Shown: in pieces, positions 1-8,528 of the stretch
How the letters are laid out: every line of letters starts with the position of its first letter
Position numbering within the stretch: position 1 is the first letter of the stretch
NCBI GenBank assembly: GCA_035566435.1
Contig: DATMRF010000060.1
Location: 28,061 to 92,060 of the forward strand
From: DATMRF01 sp035566435
Lineage (GTDB): Bacteria; Verrucomicrobiota; Verrucomicrobiia; Limisphaerales; UBA8199
DNA length: 64,000 bases
Reading direction: 5' to 3'
The notes under the pieces: model-generated
What the model was told of the DNA's origin: nothing
Database searches by the model: none
Seen by the model: the letters and a program-made list of their open reading frames with translations, nothing else
Translations under genes and position numbers: made by a program

Positions 1-534
1 GTTCATTGCCAGCACGCTGAGTGGCACGCGCCTCCGGCTCCACTTGCCCTCGAAGGTGACCATCACCTTCCCGCGTTCGACGCCCGTCGCAAAGGTTGGC
101 GGCAGAATGACGGAGATTTCCAGGCGCTCACCGTTGGCGGCGCGTTTGAGCTTTGGTCCAGGTTGCGGCTCCAGCTCGTGGGCGACTGGTCTTAGGCCCA
201 GTCGCCCGGGTAGTGGCGTGGCGGTGTCGCTGTTCCGTGGCGACACCTTCGTGCTCACCAAATGGTGAAGCCCCACGGCGACCGAGTGCGCGCAGATGAT
301 GCCCGCCTCACGGGAGGCGCGGCAGGTGCAGAGGTTGTCTATGTCCACCGGGCCCTTGATGACAAGGCCCGCCCGATACGACGACGTGCCTTCCTGCACG
401 ACGCCCTTGAGCAAAGGCGGCGTCCAGTTCGAGGACATGACCTTGCCGCCCGCCAGTAAAGAGCGGGCGTTCTTGACCGCCTCCCAACCGGCGGCCTTCA
501 TGAAGAATGCATCCGTTAGTTCGGTGAAACTCAT
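1..534 (-). CDS. SWIM zinc-finger protein, N-terminal part (runs off left edge)
   Basis: The frame is open from an ATG at 534 to the window edge (178 codons, no stop), so the gene continues beyond the window. A SWIM zinc-binding motif CxCx9CxH is formed by Cys69, Cys71, Cys81 and His83 (LCTC ... CAHS). In bacteria such N-terminal SWIM domains are mostly found on SNF2-family helicases or on stand-alone SWIM proteins that bind DNA or protein. The residues after the motif are a basic, Pro-rich linker and then beta-rich sequence, which would fit the run-in to a helicase, but no helicase motif lies inside the window. The SWIM motif is visible; the SNF2 assignment is inference. The gene is divergent from the TAXI gene at 841. 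Confidence 0.75.
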   Translation of the reverse strand, partial: MSFTELTDAFFMKAAGWEAVKNARSLLAGGKVMSSNWTPPLLKGVVQEGTSSYRAGLVIKGPVDIDNLCTCRASREAGIICAHSVAVGLHHLVSTKVSPRNSDTATPLPGRLGLRPVAHELEPQPGPKLKRAANGERLEISVILPPTFATGVERGKVMVTFEGKWSRRRVPLSVLAMN

Positions 535-840
535 CCGCGCGATTGTGCCGGACTCCGTGCGTGCCTGGCAACGCCGTAGTCCTGCGCCCGCACGCGTTCG
601 AAATGAGTCGTTTTATGAAACAGCGTTGCAGCTTAGCCGTGGCAAGTACCGAGCGGATTTCCGCATTCACTCGCCGGAATTGTTGAAGCTCCTGTTCAAC
701 ACTCCGCGCCACAAAGAATTCAATCGAAAAGTCGCCCAGATCACCACGTCGAAAGCGCAATAGACGCTTTGGCGGTTGCAAGATAAAATCCTTGTGCTTG
801 GATGCGGGGTAGCCAAAAGTAAACTTTGAAGGATCAACGC
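535..840. other. Divergent intergenic region
   Basis: About 300 bases lie between the divergent SWIM-protein and TAXI genes, so promoters for both should be here. I see no convincing -35/-10 pair, terminator or RNA gene. An AAGGA-like ribosome site at 830-834 belongs to the gene starting at 841. Confidence 0.4.
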
Positions 841-2193
841 ATGGTAACATCTCGCCCGAATCTTTTAAACCGGTTGGCGCAGCCGATCATGGAAACCTTC
901 GGTTTAAGCCGGGCGCTCGCGCTCACCGTCGTGTCCCTGGTCAGCATGCTCCTCATCGTTGCCTTTTTCTGGTTCTTCTATTCCGCTCCGCCCCATACGA
1001 TTATTCTTACCAGCGGCGCGCCCGGTAGCAGCTTCGAGACAAATGCAGAAAATTACCGCGAGTTCCTTGCGCGCAAAGGTGTCACTCTGAAAATTCTTCC
1101 GTCTGAAGGTTCCCTCCAAAACCTGGAGCGGCTCAACGACCCGTCCGTCAAAGTTGACGTCGGATTCGTTCAAGGCGGTATGACGAACGGCCCCGCGCGG
1201 ATCAAACTCGTTTCGCTTGGGAGCATTTCCTACCAGCCGCTGCTGGTCTTTTATAGGGGTTCGAATTCGGTGGCGTTGCTTTCCGAATTCAAAGGCAAGC
1301 GGTTGGACATTGGGCCGGTGGGCAGTGGAACACGAGCCCTCGCATCGGTGCTGCTTGCACTCAATGGGATCGAATCCAGCGGCACGAACGTGTTCAGCGA
1401 TCTGGAGGCCCTCGATCCCGCCAAGGCACTCCTGGACGGCACGGTTGATGCCGTATTCCTGATGGGTGATTCCGCTTCACCGCAGCTAATGCGCCGTCTC
1501 CTGCTCACGCCAGGCGTCCAGCTTTTGAACTTCACACAGGCCGACGGCTATACCCGCCGCATCAGTTATCTTAACAAGCTCGAACTGCCGAAGGGCTCCC
1601 TCGATTTCGGCAAGGATATTCCGCCACACGATGTCTATATTCTGGGCCCCACGGTGGAACTCCTCGTCCGGCCCAAGTTACACCCTGCGTTATGCGATTT
1701 GTTGATCGAAGCGGCGCAGGAGGTGCATGGGGGCGCTAGTTTACTGAAGCGCAAGGGCGAGTTCCCTGCCCCACTCGAACATGATTATCCGATTAGCACG
1801 GAAGCCAGCCGCTATTACAAGTCCGGCAAAAGCTTTTTCTATCGTTTGTTGCCTTTTTCGCTAGCCAGCATCGTCAACCGTGTTTTGGTTGTGTTCGTGC
1901 CGTTGCTGGTCGTGCTAATCCCCGGCATGCGCGCCATTCCCATCCTCCTAGGGTGGCGGGTCAAGTTGCGCCTCTATCGACGGTACCGCGCTTTGCTTGC
2001 CGTCGAAAGGGAGTTGCTGGGGCCCTTGACTCAGCAACAGCGCGAGCAATTACTCGTCCGTTTGAGCGAAATCGAGCAGGCGGTGAACAACATGAAAGTG
2101 CCCGCCTCGTTTGCCGACCAGTTTTATGGTCTCCGCGGCGACATCGGCTTCGTGCGCGAACGGTCGACTCGTTCAGGCTCATCTGTCCCTTGA
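841..2193 (+). CDS. TAXI-family TRAP-type solute-binding protein with two membrane anchors
   Basis: A 450-residue protein of the TAXI family, the periplasmic binding component associated with TRAP transporters. A membrane segment at about residues 24-47 is followed by the family opening IILTSGAPGSSFE and a two-lobed binding domain to about residue 310. A second membrane segment lies at about 345-370, followed by a basic and helical cytoplasmic tail. The double anchor marks a membrane-tethered subgroup rather than a free periplasmic receptor. No TRAP membrane subunit is adjacent, so its partner and substrate are unknown; it could be a sensor-like binding protein. An in-frame TTG exists at 826, but ATG 841 has a GAAGGA site seven bases upstream and is preferred. 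Confidence 0.85.
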   Translation: MVTSRPNLLNRLAQPIMETFGLSRALALTVVSLVSMLLIVAFFWFFYSAPPHTIILTSGAPGSSFETNAENYREFLARKGVTLKILPSEGSLQNLERLNDPSVKVDVGFVQGGMTNGPARIKLVSLGSISYQPLLVFYRGSNSVALLSEFKGKRLDIGPVGSGTRALASVLLALNGIESSGTNVFSDLEALDPAKALLDGTVDAVFLMGDSASPQLMRRLLLTPGVQLLNFTQADGYTRRISYLNKLELPKGSLDFGKDIPPHDVYILGPTVELLVRPKLHPALCDLLIEAAQEVHGGASLLKRKGEFPAPLEHDYPISTEASRYYKSGKSFFYRLLPFSLASIVNRVLVVFVPLLVVLIPGMRAIPILLGWRVKLRLYRRYRALLAVERELLGPLTQQQREQLLVRLSEIEQAVNNMKVPASFADQFYGLRGDIGFVRERSTRSGSSVP

Positions 2194-2366
2194 TCGAGCT
2201 GCTCCATAAAGGAAGCGCCGGAACTTGTCCTCGGTATCCTCCGCGCCCTGGGCCGCAAGCCTCTCCCGTTCTTTGTGGCGGCGAGAAGATGGCCGTCGTG
2301 GGCTGCGCCGTGCAGCCGGGGCGGTGGGCAGTTCGACGACGGCATGGCTGATGCTGCGTTTGAAGC

Positions 2367-2642
2367 ATGGGTAAGCAACCGGAAAGTCCGCTCCAGACAG
2401 CTGTCCGATGGGGAAGGCCTATTGTTGCCTTGGCCCATCCCACCCTGGTTTACGACCTCCTATTGGGCATCGCGAGTCGGCTTGCACCGCAAGGTAAATC
2501 GCGCCGCAGGATGGCCAGGAAGCTCAACTGCGATACCTCGATAGTGCCCGACATCCTCATCTGCCAAGCCTCAATTTATGCGCTGGTGGGGCTGATTGTC
2601 CTGTTGTGCTTGCGGGGTCTGATTGTGATCTTCGGCGATTGA
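2367..2642 (+). CDS. Small hypothetical protein with C-terminal membrane segment
   Basis: A 91-residue frame, basic in the middle, ending in one strongly hydrophobic segment (about residues 64-88, IYALVGLIVLLCLRG). Its TGA directly abuts the ATG of the next gene, which favours a real two-gene unit. I recognise no family. The start is uncertain and the N-terminal half does not look strongly coding, so this may be a remnant. The 170 bases before it contain nothing I can name. Confidence 0.4.
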   Translation: MGKQPESPLQTAVRWGRPIVALAHPTLVYDLLLGIASRLAPQGKSRRRMARKLNCDTSIVPDILICQASIYALVGLIVLLCLRGLIVIFGD

Positions 2643-3059
2643 ATGGGAAACTCACGGAACACGACCACTTCGGCGCTCACGACTCTCGTGACCCGAGCGA
2701 TGGCGGGCCGAGTTGGGTTAGCTTTTCTCGGTATGCTTAGCATCAGCAGATGCGTCATTCCCCTAGGGAGCAAAGTTACGGCTGGGCATAGGTACTGCGC
2801 AGATGAACTCGCGTTTCTCGACCTGCGCGGTACGACTCGCGACGAGGTCATCGCCTCTCTGGGACCGCCCCTGCTCGAATCGCAGGACACACAGACCCTT
2901 GTCTATGAGTGGGAGCAAACCTCACGCTGGCGGTTTGTTCCACCAGATCACATCGGAGAAGTGCCATTGGGAACTCACCCCTCGGTGCTGCATGGGAGTC
3001 CGCAGCAGTGGGGGTTGTTTTTTGCATACGATGCCCGGGGAGTTGTTTTCGCCCACTAG
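2643..3059 (+). CDS. Small exported protein with BamE/SmpA-like domain
   Basis: 138 residues. A hydrophobic N-terminal segment (about 24-40, VGLAFLGMLSISRC) could be a signal peptide; the Cys there is preceded by Arg and so is not a good lipobox. The following stretch LDLRGTTRDEVIASLGPP then LVYEWEQ is the pattern of small BamE/SmpA-like domains, in which a TTR-x-EV-x-x-x-LG-x-P motif starts the fold. A role at the outer membrane is inferred only from that resemblance. It starts immediately after the stop of the small membrane ORF upstream. Confidence 0.6.
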   Translation: MGNSRNTTTSALTTLVTRAMAGRVGLAFLGMLSISRCVIPLGSKVTAGHRYCADELAFLDLRGTTRDEVIASLGPPLLESQDTQTLVYEWEQTSRWRFVPPDHIGEVPLGTHPSVLHGSPQQWGLFFAYDARGVVFAH

Positions 3060-3364
3060 GTTCGAACGCTCGGCACACGGACACTGAATGAGGCGTGCTC
3101 AGACTGGTATCGGAGCAGGAACGTGCGTGGCGATCCGGGGGGAATAATTCATTTTGAACCTGGCGGAGCTTCGCAGGACGATGAGGATGCTGCTGGCTCT
3201 CAGTGTTGAATCAACTCCAGGAGATTGCGCACCAGGTGCTGTTCTTCTGGCATGCTGGCCGGATTCTGCCAGCACCGTGTTACGAACGCAACGATGCCAT
3301 CAAGCTGGGTTGACAGCCGATAGCTAAAAGGAAAGCCAGCCACGTGGCAGGCTTCCTTTGGTTT
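3060..3364. other. Gene-free stretch
   Basis: About 300 bases between the BamE-like gene and the sigma-like pseudogene. I see no reading frame, RNA gene or clear terminator. Confidence 0.4.
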
Positions 3365-4014
3365 CTACGCCGGCTGCAGCTCAAAAGGGCATGCCATCTT
3401 CTCCATGCCCGCGACAATGCTGTCCCACCATTGGGGCAACCGCTGCACCTCGGTCACAATGTCCGCGCCCAAATGCTCGATCGCCAGCTGTGCCAGACGC
3501 ATTTTGTCGGTTTGCAGGCTCGACCGGCTGCGCTTTAACTTCGGCACCAGGGTTGGTAACTCCTCGCCTTCGACCGGGCACAGGAGGACTTCCCGGGCGG
3601 GAGCATCAAGTGCATCAACCAATGGTTTCCAATCCAACCGCTTCGCTGCCTCCGCGGCGGGATCTGCGCTGCGTGCTGCCAGGACGTCGTGTAAGCACAA
3701 GTCCTCGCTGTCTGCGTCGCCAGCGACCGGTTCAGCGACACCACTCGAGAGCGTGCCGCTATCTGTGTGCCCGGGGACATGACGTCGGTGTTGCTATGGC
3801 CGGTGCTGCGCCTGCCCTGCCGCAGAAGCCTCGTGGCGTAATAATTGACGTTGCCGGCGCTGACTTTCTTGCCCCGGGCCTCCGCGCTGGCCAACAGAGC
3901 GGCGGCGAGGGCGATGCCCTCCGCCTCCAATTCACCAACGTCGTCGGCGCCGACCTGGGGTACTGAATTGGCGACGGAGCGACGAATGCGCGGGGCTATC
4001 TCCTCAACCAACAT
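3365..4014 (-). pseudogene. Sigma-factor-like DNA-binding protein, broken by a frameshift
   Basis: Two minus-strand frames join into one protein. From ATG 4014 the first frame gives a helical N-terminal part (VGADDVGELEAEGIALAA ...) and stays in register to about SLNRSLA. The second frame carries on as DADSEDLCLHDVLAARS and ends at 3365 after a region like sigma region 4 (REVLLC ... EELPTLVPKLKRSRSSLQ). The switch falls near 3719-3724 and is best explained by one missing base. Together the halves make a protein of about 215 residues of the small sigma-like regulator type that I recall as frequent in Verrucomicrobiota and phage-like elements. It is probably inactive unless the shift is programmed or a sequencing error. 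The join is seen in the sequence; the family is by resemblance. Confidence 0.65.
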
Positions 4015-4071
4015 TTCTCCAGCTTTTGGACTCAGACGTGGGTGTTTTGCTCCGTGCGGATTTGTACAAGC

Positions 4072-4105
4072 AAAAAGCCCCTTCCCGGAGCGGGGAAGGG
4101 GCTTT
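4072..4105 (-). terminator. Strong hairpin terminator read on the minus strand
   Basis: A perfect 13-bp stem (4074-4086 with 4093-4105, AAAGCCCCTTCCC) has a six-base loop. On the minus strand the stem is followed by TTTTTG, a rho-independent terminator. On the plus strand the tail is only CTTTAAGG. No minus-strand gene ends just upstream of it, so the transcript it stops is not identified. Confidence 0.7.
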
Positions 4106-4398
4106 AAGGTTGACCGGGAATCGAGCCGTCCCGAGGGGGCGGCCGGCTGCGGTCAAAGCTGCAATTTAGAGGGCTGGAGGATCAGGGGTGGGCCCGGATT
4201 TGGAAAACGAAGAAGGAACCGGACCTCGGGCAAAGGCTTATAACGCAGCCCCGGGGATTCATTGCGGCCGCCACCGGCACCCGGGTGGTTGCGGTCCGCG
4301 GTTGAAGGCTGCTATTCACAATGCTGAACTCCGCAACGCGGACGGGTAAGGGTGCAAAGTTGTTTGATCCTGCGCTGGCGCTATGAGCATAGTCCGGC
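4106..4398. other. Gene-free stretch upstream of the membrane protein
   Basis: About 290 bases between the terminator hairpin and the membrane-protein gene. A T-arm-like string (minus strand, about 4110-4128) next to the terminator recalls the end of a tRNA gene, but no matching acceptor or anticodon arm can be folded. Nothing else is recognised. Confidence 0.4.
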
Positions 4399-5736
4399 AT
4401 GCGCACTAAGTCCCAGGGTGATCTGACCGATGACCTCATTTTGCCCACTCTGCTCTTTGCTGTGTTGGGCGGGATGACCTGGGCGGTACGAGGCTGTTCG
4501 GGTTTCGGTGCGATGAATGGATGCATTTTCGCCGGAGTAACGTGGGGCACCGCGTGGTGGTTTATCGCCCGGGAGCCGGGCAAAGCCCAGGCGCGTCCGT
4601 ACAGCTCGGGCTGGATCATACTCGCGCTGACAGTCGGCATTGGCATTGCCGGAAACAGGGGTTGGATGCAGTGGCCCAGCTTCTTTGAAGGGCACTTGCA
4701 GACAAATACGCTGGCGGGGAGGTTTGTCTCGATACCGAGGTGGTATGGGTTTTTGTGGCTTTTCATTGCCGGCGTGCCTTGGGCCGGGCTGGGCGTGTGC
4801 CTGCTGGCATGGTGCGCAGATCATCGGCCGACCACAGCACGGCAGTGGTGTCTGCGTCTTGGCTGCGGAGTGGTCGCGGCCTGGCTGGCAAAACTGATGT
4901 TCGACAGCTTCCCGCAAGTGTTCCTGCCGCTCTACAGCAGCATGCAGTCGCAGTACGCGGACCTGCAGGCCAACCCCAACTTGCGAAGGCTGATCCATGA
5001 CAACCGGGCCGCGATCACGCACCTGGGGTTATATCTTGGATTATTAGGCTTCGAAGCCGCTCGGAGGCATTGGCAAAACGTGACGCTGATTTCAACGGTC
5101 GGTCTGCTGAACGGCTTGGGGTGGGCGCTTTGCCAGAACTGGCGCTGGGCTTCCGGGTTATGGCCGAATGCAAATTTCAATTGGTGGCGCTGCTGGGAAT
5201 CTTGTGGGGGAATCAGCATCGGGATCGCCTACGGGGTGGCTTATTACCTGGTAAACCGCCGTGCGAGTGCAGAGAGCCCGGTCGTGGCTTTGCACCGAAG
5301 ACCGAACCTGGAGCGTTTTGGGGCGTATCTGGGCCTGCTGCTCGGACTGGGGTTATCGATCAAAAACGGCCTGAAGGGCTGGGCCAACATTTACCTTGGC
5401 AATGAGGTGTACTGGAACGAGGTGTTGTGGCGCGTAATCGGGCCGCTGATGTTGGTTTGCCTCGTTGCGCTCGTGATTTGGAGCCGGCGGCGCCCGGTCC
5501 CGGCAGATTTCGATGGGGACATTTTTTCCAACGCTTACAAGCTTATGTGGGTGGTTCTGATTGTGCAGAACGTTATCGCACAACTGGTGACCGGTCCGCA
5601 CTCTTCGTGGAACGAGACAGCGTTCAGCATCTATTACCTGCTCCTGTTCGTCATTTCAGCAGTAATTGTGCACCATTTCCACTGCCTGAAGGGCACTCCT
5701 CGCCCCCAAATCAGTCACCCCTTAATTGGTTCTTGA
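4399..5736 (+). CDS. Conserved-looking polytopic membrane protein of unknown function
   Basis: 445 residues with about eleven hydrophobic segments spread over the whole length. It is rich in Trp and Gly (for example WAVRGCSGFGAMNG and WNEVLWRVIGPLM), and there is a larger extracytoplasmic or cytoplasmic loop around residues 180-200. No signal peptide or soluble domain is evident. I do not recognise a transporter or enzyme family. A sulfatase-like remnant follows 110 bases downstream on the same strand, so the pair may once have been linked. The start ATG 4399 is the first in frame; MTWAVRGC is a possible internal start. Confidence 0.75.
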   Translation: MRTKSQGDLTDDLILPTLLFAVLGGMTWAVRGCSGFGAMNGCIFAGVTWGTAWWFIAREPGKAQARPYSSGWIILALTVGIGIAGNRGWMQWPSFFEGHLQTNTLAGRFVSIPRWYGFLWLFIAGVPWAGLGVCLLAWCADHRPTTARQWCLRLGCGVVAAWLAKLMFDSFPQVFLPLYSSMQSQYADLQANPNLRRLIHDNRAAITHLGLYLGLLGFEAARRHWQNVTLISTVGLLNGLGWALCQNWRWASGLWPNANFNWWRCWESCGGISIGIAYGVAYYLVNRRASAESPVVALHRRPNLERFGAYLGLLLGLGLSIKNGLKGWANIYLGNEVYWNEVLWRVIGPLMLVCLVALVIWSRRRPVPADFDGDIFSNAYKLMWVVLIVQNVIAQLVTGPHSSWNETAFSIYYLLLFVISAVIVHHFHCLKGTPRPQISHPLIGS

Positions 5737-5846
5737 GGACGTGGTTTGCAGTTATCGATGGGCGCGGCACGCCGCTGAGCCTGCGGTCTGTGGCACGGGA
5801 GTTAGCGACATCGGGATCGATAGGACGGTCCGCTGGCTTGGAATGA

Positions 5847-6302
5847 CTTCGGCTGGCCAGCTCGAGAACGGATGACACGGGCCATCGTTACGGTTGGGGC
5901 TCACCGCAACAGCGGGCAGCCTTCGCGGACGTGGGCGCCGTTCTGGAGAAAGTGATCAAGGCGGTCGAGACAGCCGGGATCCTCCCGGACAGCGTGATCA
6001 TTGTCACGGCCGACCACGGCGGACATAAGAAGACGCACGGCAGCAAGCTGCCGGGCGATATGAACATTCCATGGGTGGTTTGGGGCAAAGGCGTGAAGCA
6101 GAATTACGAGATCTTGTCACCGGTGACTACTTACGATACCGCGGCGACTGCGCTTTGGCTCCCGGGTGTCCCTCGTCCCGACTCGTTTGACGGCCGGCCA
6201 GTCACCAGCGCCTTTAACGAACTGGACACTACCGCGACGGCCCAAAATTGCACACCCGCACTCGGCCGTCACGCTTCGATAGTCGGAGTTGACTGCGCGT
6301 GA
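5847..6302 (+). pseudogene. 5'-truncated sulfatase/alkaline-phosphatase-superfamily remnant
   Basis: The open frame has no plausible start at its beginning but encodes the C-terminal part of a sulfatase or type I phosphodiesterase-like enzyme. From about 5871 it reads DDTGHRYGWGSPQQ, then VIIVTADHGGHKKTHG with the DHGGH metal-binding motif, then DMNIPWVVWGKGV, TYDTAATALWLPGVP and DGRPV. Those are the late motifs of the family in the correct order. The metal-binding and nucleophile motifs of the N-terminal half are absent upstream, where a stop sits at 5844-5846. The first ATG-type start in frame (GTG 5931) would leave only the tail. I read this as a gene decayed by deletion of its front half. 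Confidence 0.7.
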
Positions 6303-7182
6303 GCTGGTAATTCCAAGGTCGGCGAGGTCGCCCCCAAAAACAGCAAGACAGGCGGAGAGTGAAGGTCCTGCCTACAATACCGCACGAAACGGGTCTCTCC
6401 AGCCGCAGTCCGAAGGCAAAATCCGATGGATTGCGCTGCCTGCCAAAAGAACGTAACGCGATTGTAACCTGAGGCACGTTGAGCACGCTTGTCCTCTGTG
6501 GGAGAATGCATTGCTCAAAAGGCGTTATGCAACCCCTCGTTCACGAGCATAAAAGCGGGCAAGGCATTGACCAAACCGATCCGTGGACGGATGCGGTAGA
6601 AGGGAAGCGGGCCTTTTCCAACGGGCACCAGGCTTACGGTGTGATTTCTGGGCGTTCAGATGCGCAAATCATTGAGGGCTCTCGCGGCTGTGGGACAGGG
6701 CAACGGTCGAGACGGGTGATCCGAAAGTGCGAACCGCCCACCATCATTGAAGCCCATGTCGAGCTAGGACTCCATTTCAACCTGTTCGTTCGTGGTCAAG
6801 GAGGAGGTCTAACCTGGGAGAAAGGTACGCCGCTAGCACACGTGAACCCCCACACTTGGATTTGGGCGCAGGCTCGCCTCCATGGGAGGGTCGTCTTTCA
6901 ATTGCTGCTGGACGATCTGGTTTGGGCAAGAGGGCCGAATCGTGTGCTGGAAGCCGGCAGACGAATCGAGGTAGCGCCTGATTTTGAGTGGCCCGATATT
7001 CCGAGGACGTGTTGAGGGAGTGGAGGGCGAGACCGAGAGGCGCTGGAACAACGTCGCCGACGCCTCCAGCAGCGACAGCTACGACACCGCCTGGCGTCCG
7101 TTGCAACAATTCGGGCTGCCAAATCAATGAGACCAGACCGTGGATTGGGCGCCCCGGGCCGGAGGCCAGTGGCCGAAGCTTT
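6303..7182. other. Gene-poor stretch, no convincing gene
   Basis: Nearly 900 bases without a protein I can support. Long frames on both strands (for example plus-strand 6479-7015) have compositions unlike real proteins. A 50-codon plus-strand frame ending at 7130 reads GVEGETERRWNNVADASS ... WRPLQQFGLPNQ and looks coding, so it may be the tail of a decayed gene, but I cannot name it. The stretch lies beyond the 3' end of the NusG-like gene. Confidence 0.35.
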
Positions 7183-7761
7183 TCAATGGCCGATGATTGC
7201 CCGCTGGCGAAAACCCTCAATCACAACAACTTGATCTATCTGCAATTCCACACTGGTTTGCCGGCCCAAAAAGTCCATAAGGACGGCTACCCGTTGCCTA
7301 TTCGGCATGACGCGGTCGACGACGGCCTGCAGACCCGCCAAGGCGCCTCCACGGAGCTCGACTGGCTCCCCCGGACGCAGGCTCGACGTCACGATGCGCA
7401 TCTCCTCGGGGCCCATGGCGTGCCGGAGGTCTTGGATTGTTGATTGGAGAATGGTCGGCCAACGGTTTCCAAAATGGACGATTCCCCGCACGGCCCGCGC
7501 GCTCTGCACGCGCCGCCAGCAGGTCGCCAGGTCAAACCAGGCGAACAGGTAATTCGGGAACAATGCCTCTGATACCCAGGCAGAACCATACCGCGTCGGC
7601 CTCTTATAGCGGATGCGCGGCAGGAACACCTCGATATCGGCATCCTGCCTTAGTTGAGCCGCGGCGATGTGCTCGTGTTTCGGGTGTGTTCGGACGCAAA
7701 ACCAGCCGGCGCTGCAGCCTTCGCCGCCTGAGGTCGTCACTCTGTTCCCAAGGTCAGGCAT
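7183..7761 (-). CDS. NusG/RfaH-family specialised antiterminator
   Basis: 192 residues with the two-domain NusG layout. The NGN domain begins WFCVRTHPKHEH at about residue 20 and includes LFPNYLFAWFDL. A KOW domain (PGEPVELRGGALAGLQAVV) starts near residue 130. It resembles the RfaH/UpxY/LoaP group that binds RNA polymerase and lets it read through long surface-polysaccharide operons. It lies three bases after the stop of the Wza-like gene, the last cistron of the minus-strand export set. A specialised factor coded beside an export protein fits control of a polysaccharide operon; the obvious target is the long plus-strand locus at 33.7-59.5 kb. The family is clear; the target is inference. 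Confidence 0.85.
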   Translation of the reverse strand: MPDLGNRVTTSGGEGCSAGWFCVRTHPKHEHIAAAQLRQDADIEVFLPRIRYKRPTRYGSAWVSEALFPNYLFAWFDLATCWRRVQSARAVRGIVHFGNRWPTILQSTIQDLRHAMGPEEMRIVTSSLRPGEPVELRGGALAGLQAVVDRVMPNRQRVAVLMDFLGRQTSVELQIDQVVVIEGFRQRAIIGH

Positions 7762-7764
7762 AGT

Positions 7765-8454
7765 CTAGAAATTGAACGTCTTGGCCGGCACGTGGACGAT
7801 ATCGAAGCGACGCAGGTAAAATGGCGCCTCTTCCTTTCCCTGCAGCACTCTCTTAAGATCGACGTGATAGCTCCGCTGTTTGCCGTGCTCGATTCGCAAC
7901 ACGATGACCTCCGAGAGCCTGGCTCGGTTCGGGTCGAATCCGCCGGCTTCCATCACGGCTTCCATCACCGTCAAAGGCCGCTCGAGCGGAATACGGCCAG
8001 GCCGGAAAACCGCGCCTGAGACATACACCCCATCGACCGCTGAGACGAGTTTGACGGTTACGACGTCGTCTTTAACCAGCGGTTCGTAGGCTCTGGCCAG
8101 TTCCGCTTGGAAGTCGAGCGGGGTTCTGCCAGCGGCTCGAATTTGGCCGACCGACTCCAGATTCACCAAACCGTCCAAAGTGATCTTCTGGAGGGCGTTG
8201 AAATTCGTTGAGTACTGGAATGTGACACTCACCATATCCCCTTCATGGAGCGTGTTGGTGGCGTAGTTAGGAGTACCGGGACCGACGGACACCGCAAGCA
8301 CGTCGGAAAACGCCGGTGTCGAGGTCGTGCCGCACCCCCCGGCACCGCAAATAAGGAGCCCTAGCCCTCCTGTGAGCACGCACAAACCAAGCGCGCGGCC
8401 GAGCCGGCTCCACCCCGCTTTTTTCGCTAATCGAAGCGTTTCGTCGACGTTCAT
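7765..8454 (-). CDS. Polysaccharide export protein (Wza-like, short form)
   Basis: 229 residues from ATG 8454. An N-terminal hydrophobic segment ending GAGGCG is probably a lipoprotein signal with a weak lipobox. It is followed by a poly_export domain (LHEGDMVSVTFQYSTN ... LVKDDVVTVKLVS) and one SLBB-type domain (VYVSGAVFRPGRIPLERP). Such proteins form the outer-membrane or periplasmic passage for exopolysaccharide. It is much shorter than E. coli Wza and lacks that protein's second SLBB repeat and C-terminal helix. The barrel gene just upstream in the same operon may supply the outer-membrane pore. A TTG start at 8490 is possible, but ATG 8454 places the signal peptide properly. Confidence 0.85.
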   Translation of the reverse strand: MNVDETLRLAKKAGWSRLGRALGLCVLTGGLGLLICGAGGCGTTSTPAFSDVLAVSVGPGTPNYATNTLHEGDMVSVTFQYSTNFNALQKITLDGLVNLESVGQIRAAGRTPLDFQAELARAYEPLVKDDVVTVKLVSAVDGVYVSGAVFRPGRIPLERPLTVMEAVMEAGGFDPNRARLSEVIVLRIEHGKQRSYHVDLKRVLQGKEEAPFYLRRFDIVHVPAKTFNF

Positions 8455-8528
8455 AAGAAATGGGAAGCCTTCTACGGGCCCAACCGGCAATTCCGGGAAT
8501 TCCGAGTATGGATGAGGGACCGCATGGC

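Noticed and set aside
4106..4200. A T-arm-like string next to a strong terminator on the minus strand suggested a tRNA.
   Set aside because: The T-loop would have nine bases and no acceptor or anticodon arm pairs with it.
6479..7015. Plus-strand frame of 178 codons.
   Set aside because: Composition unlike a real protein, no motif, and no ribosome site.
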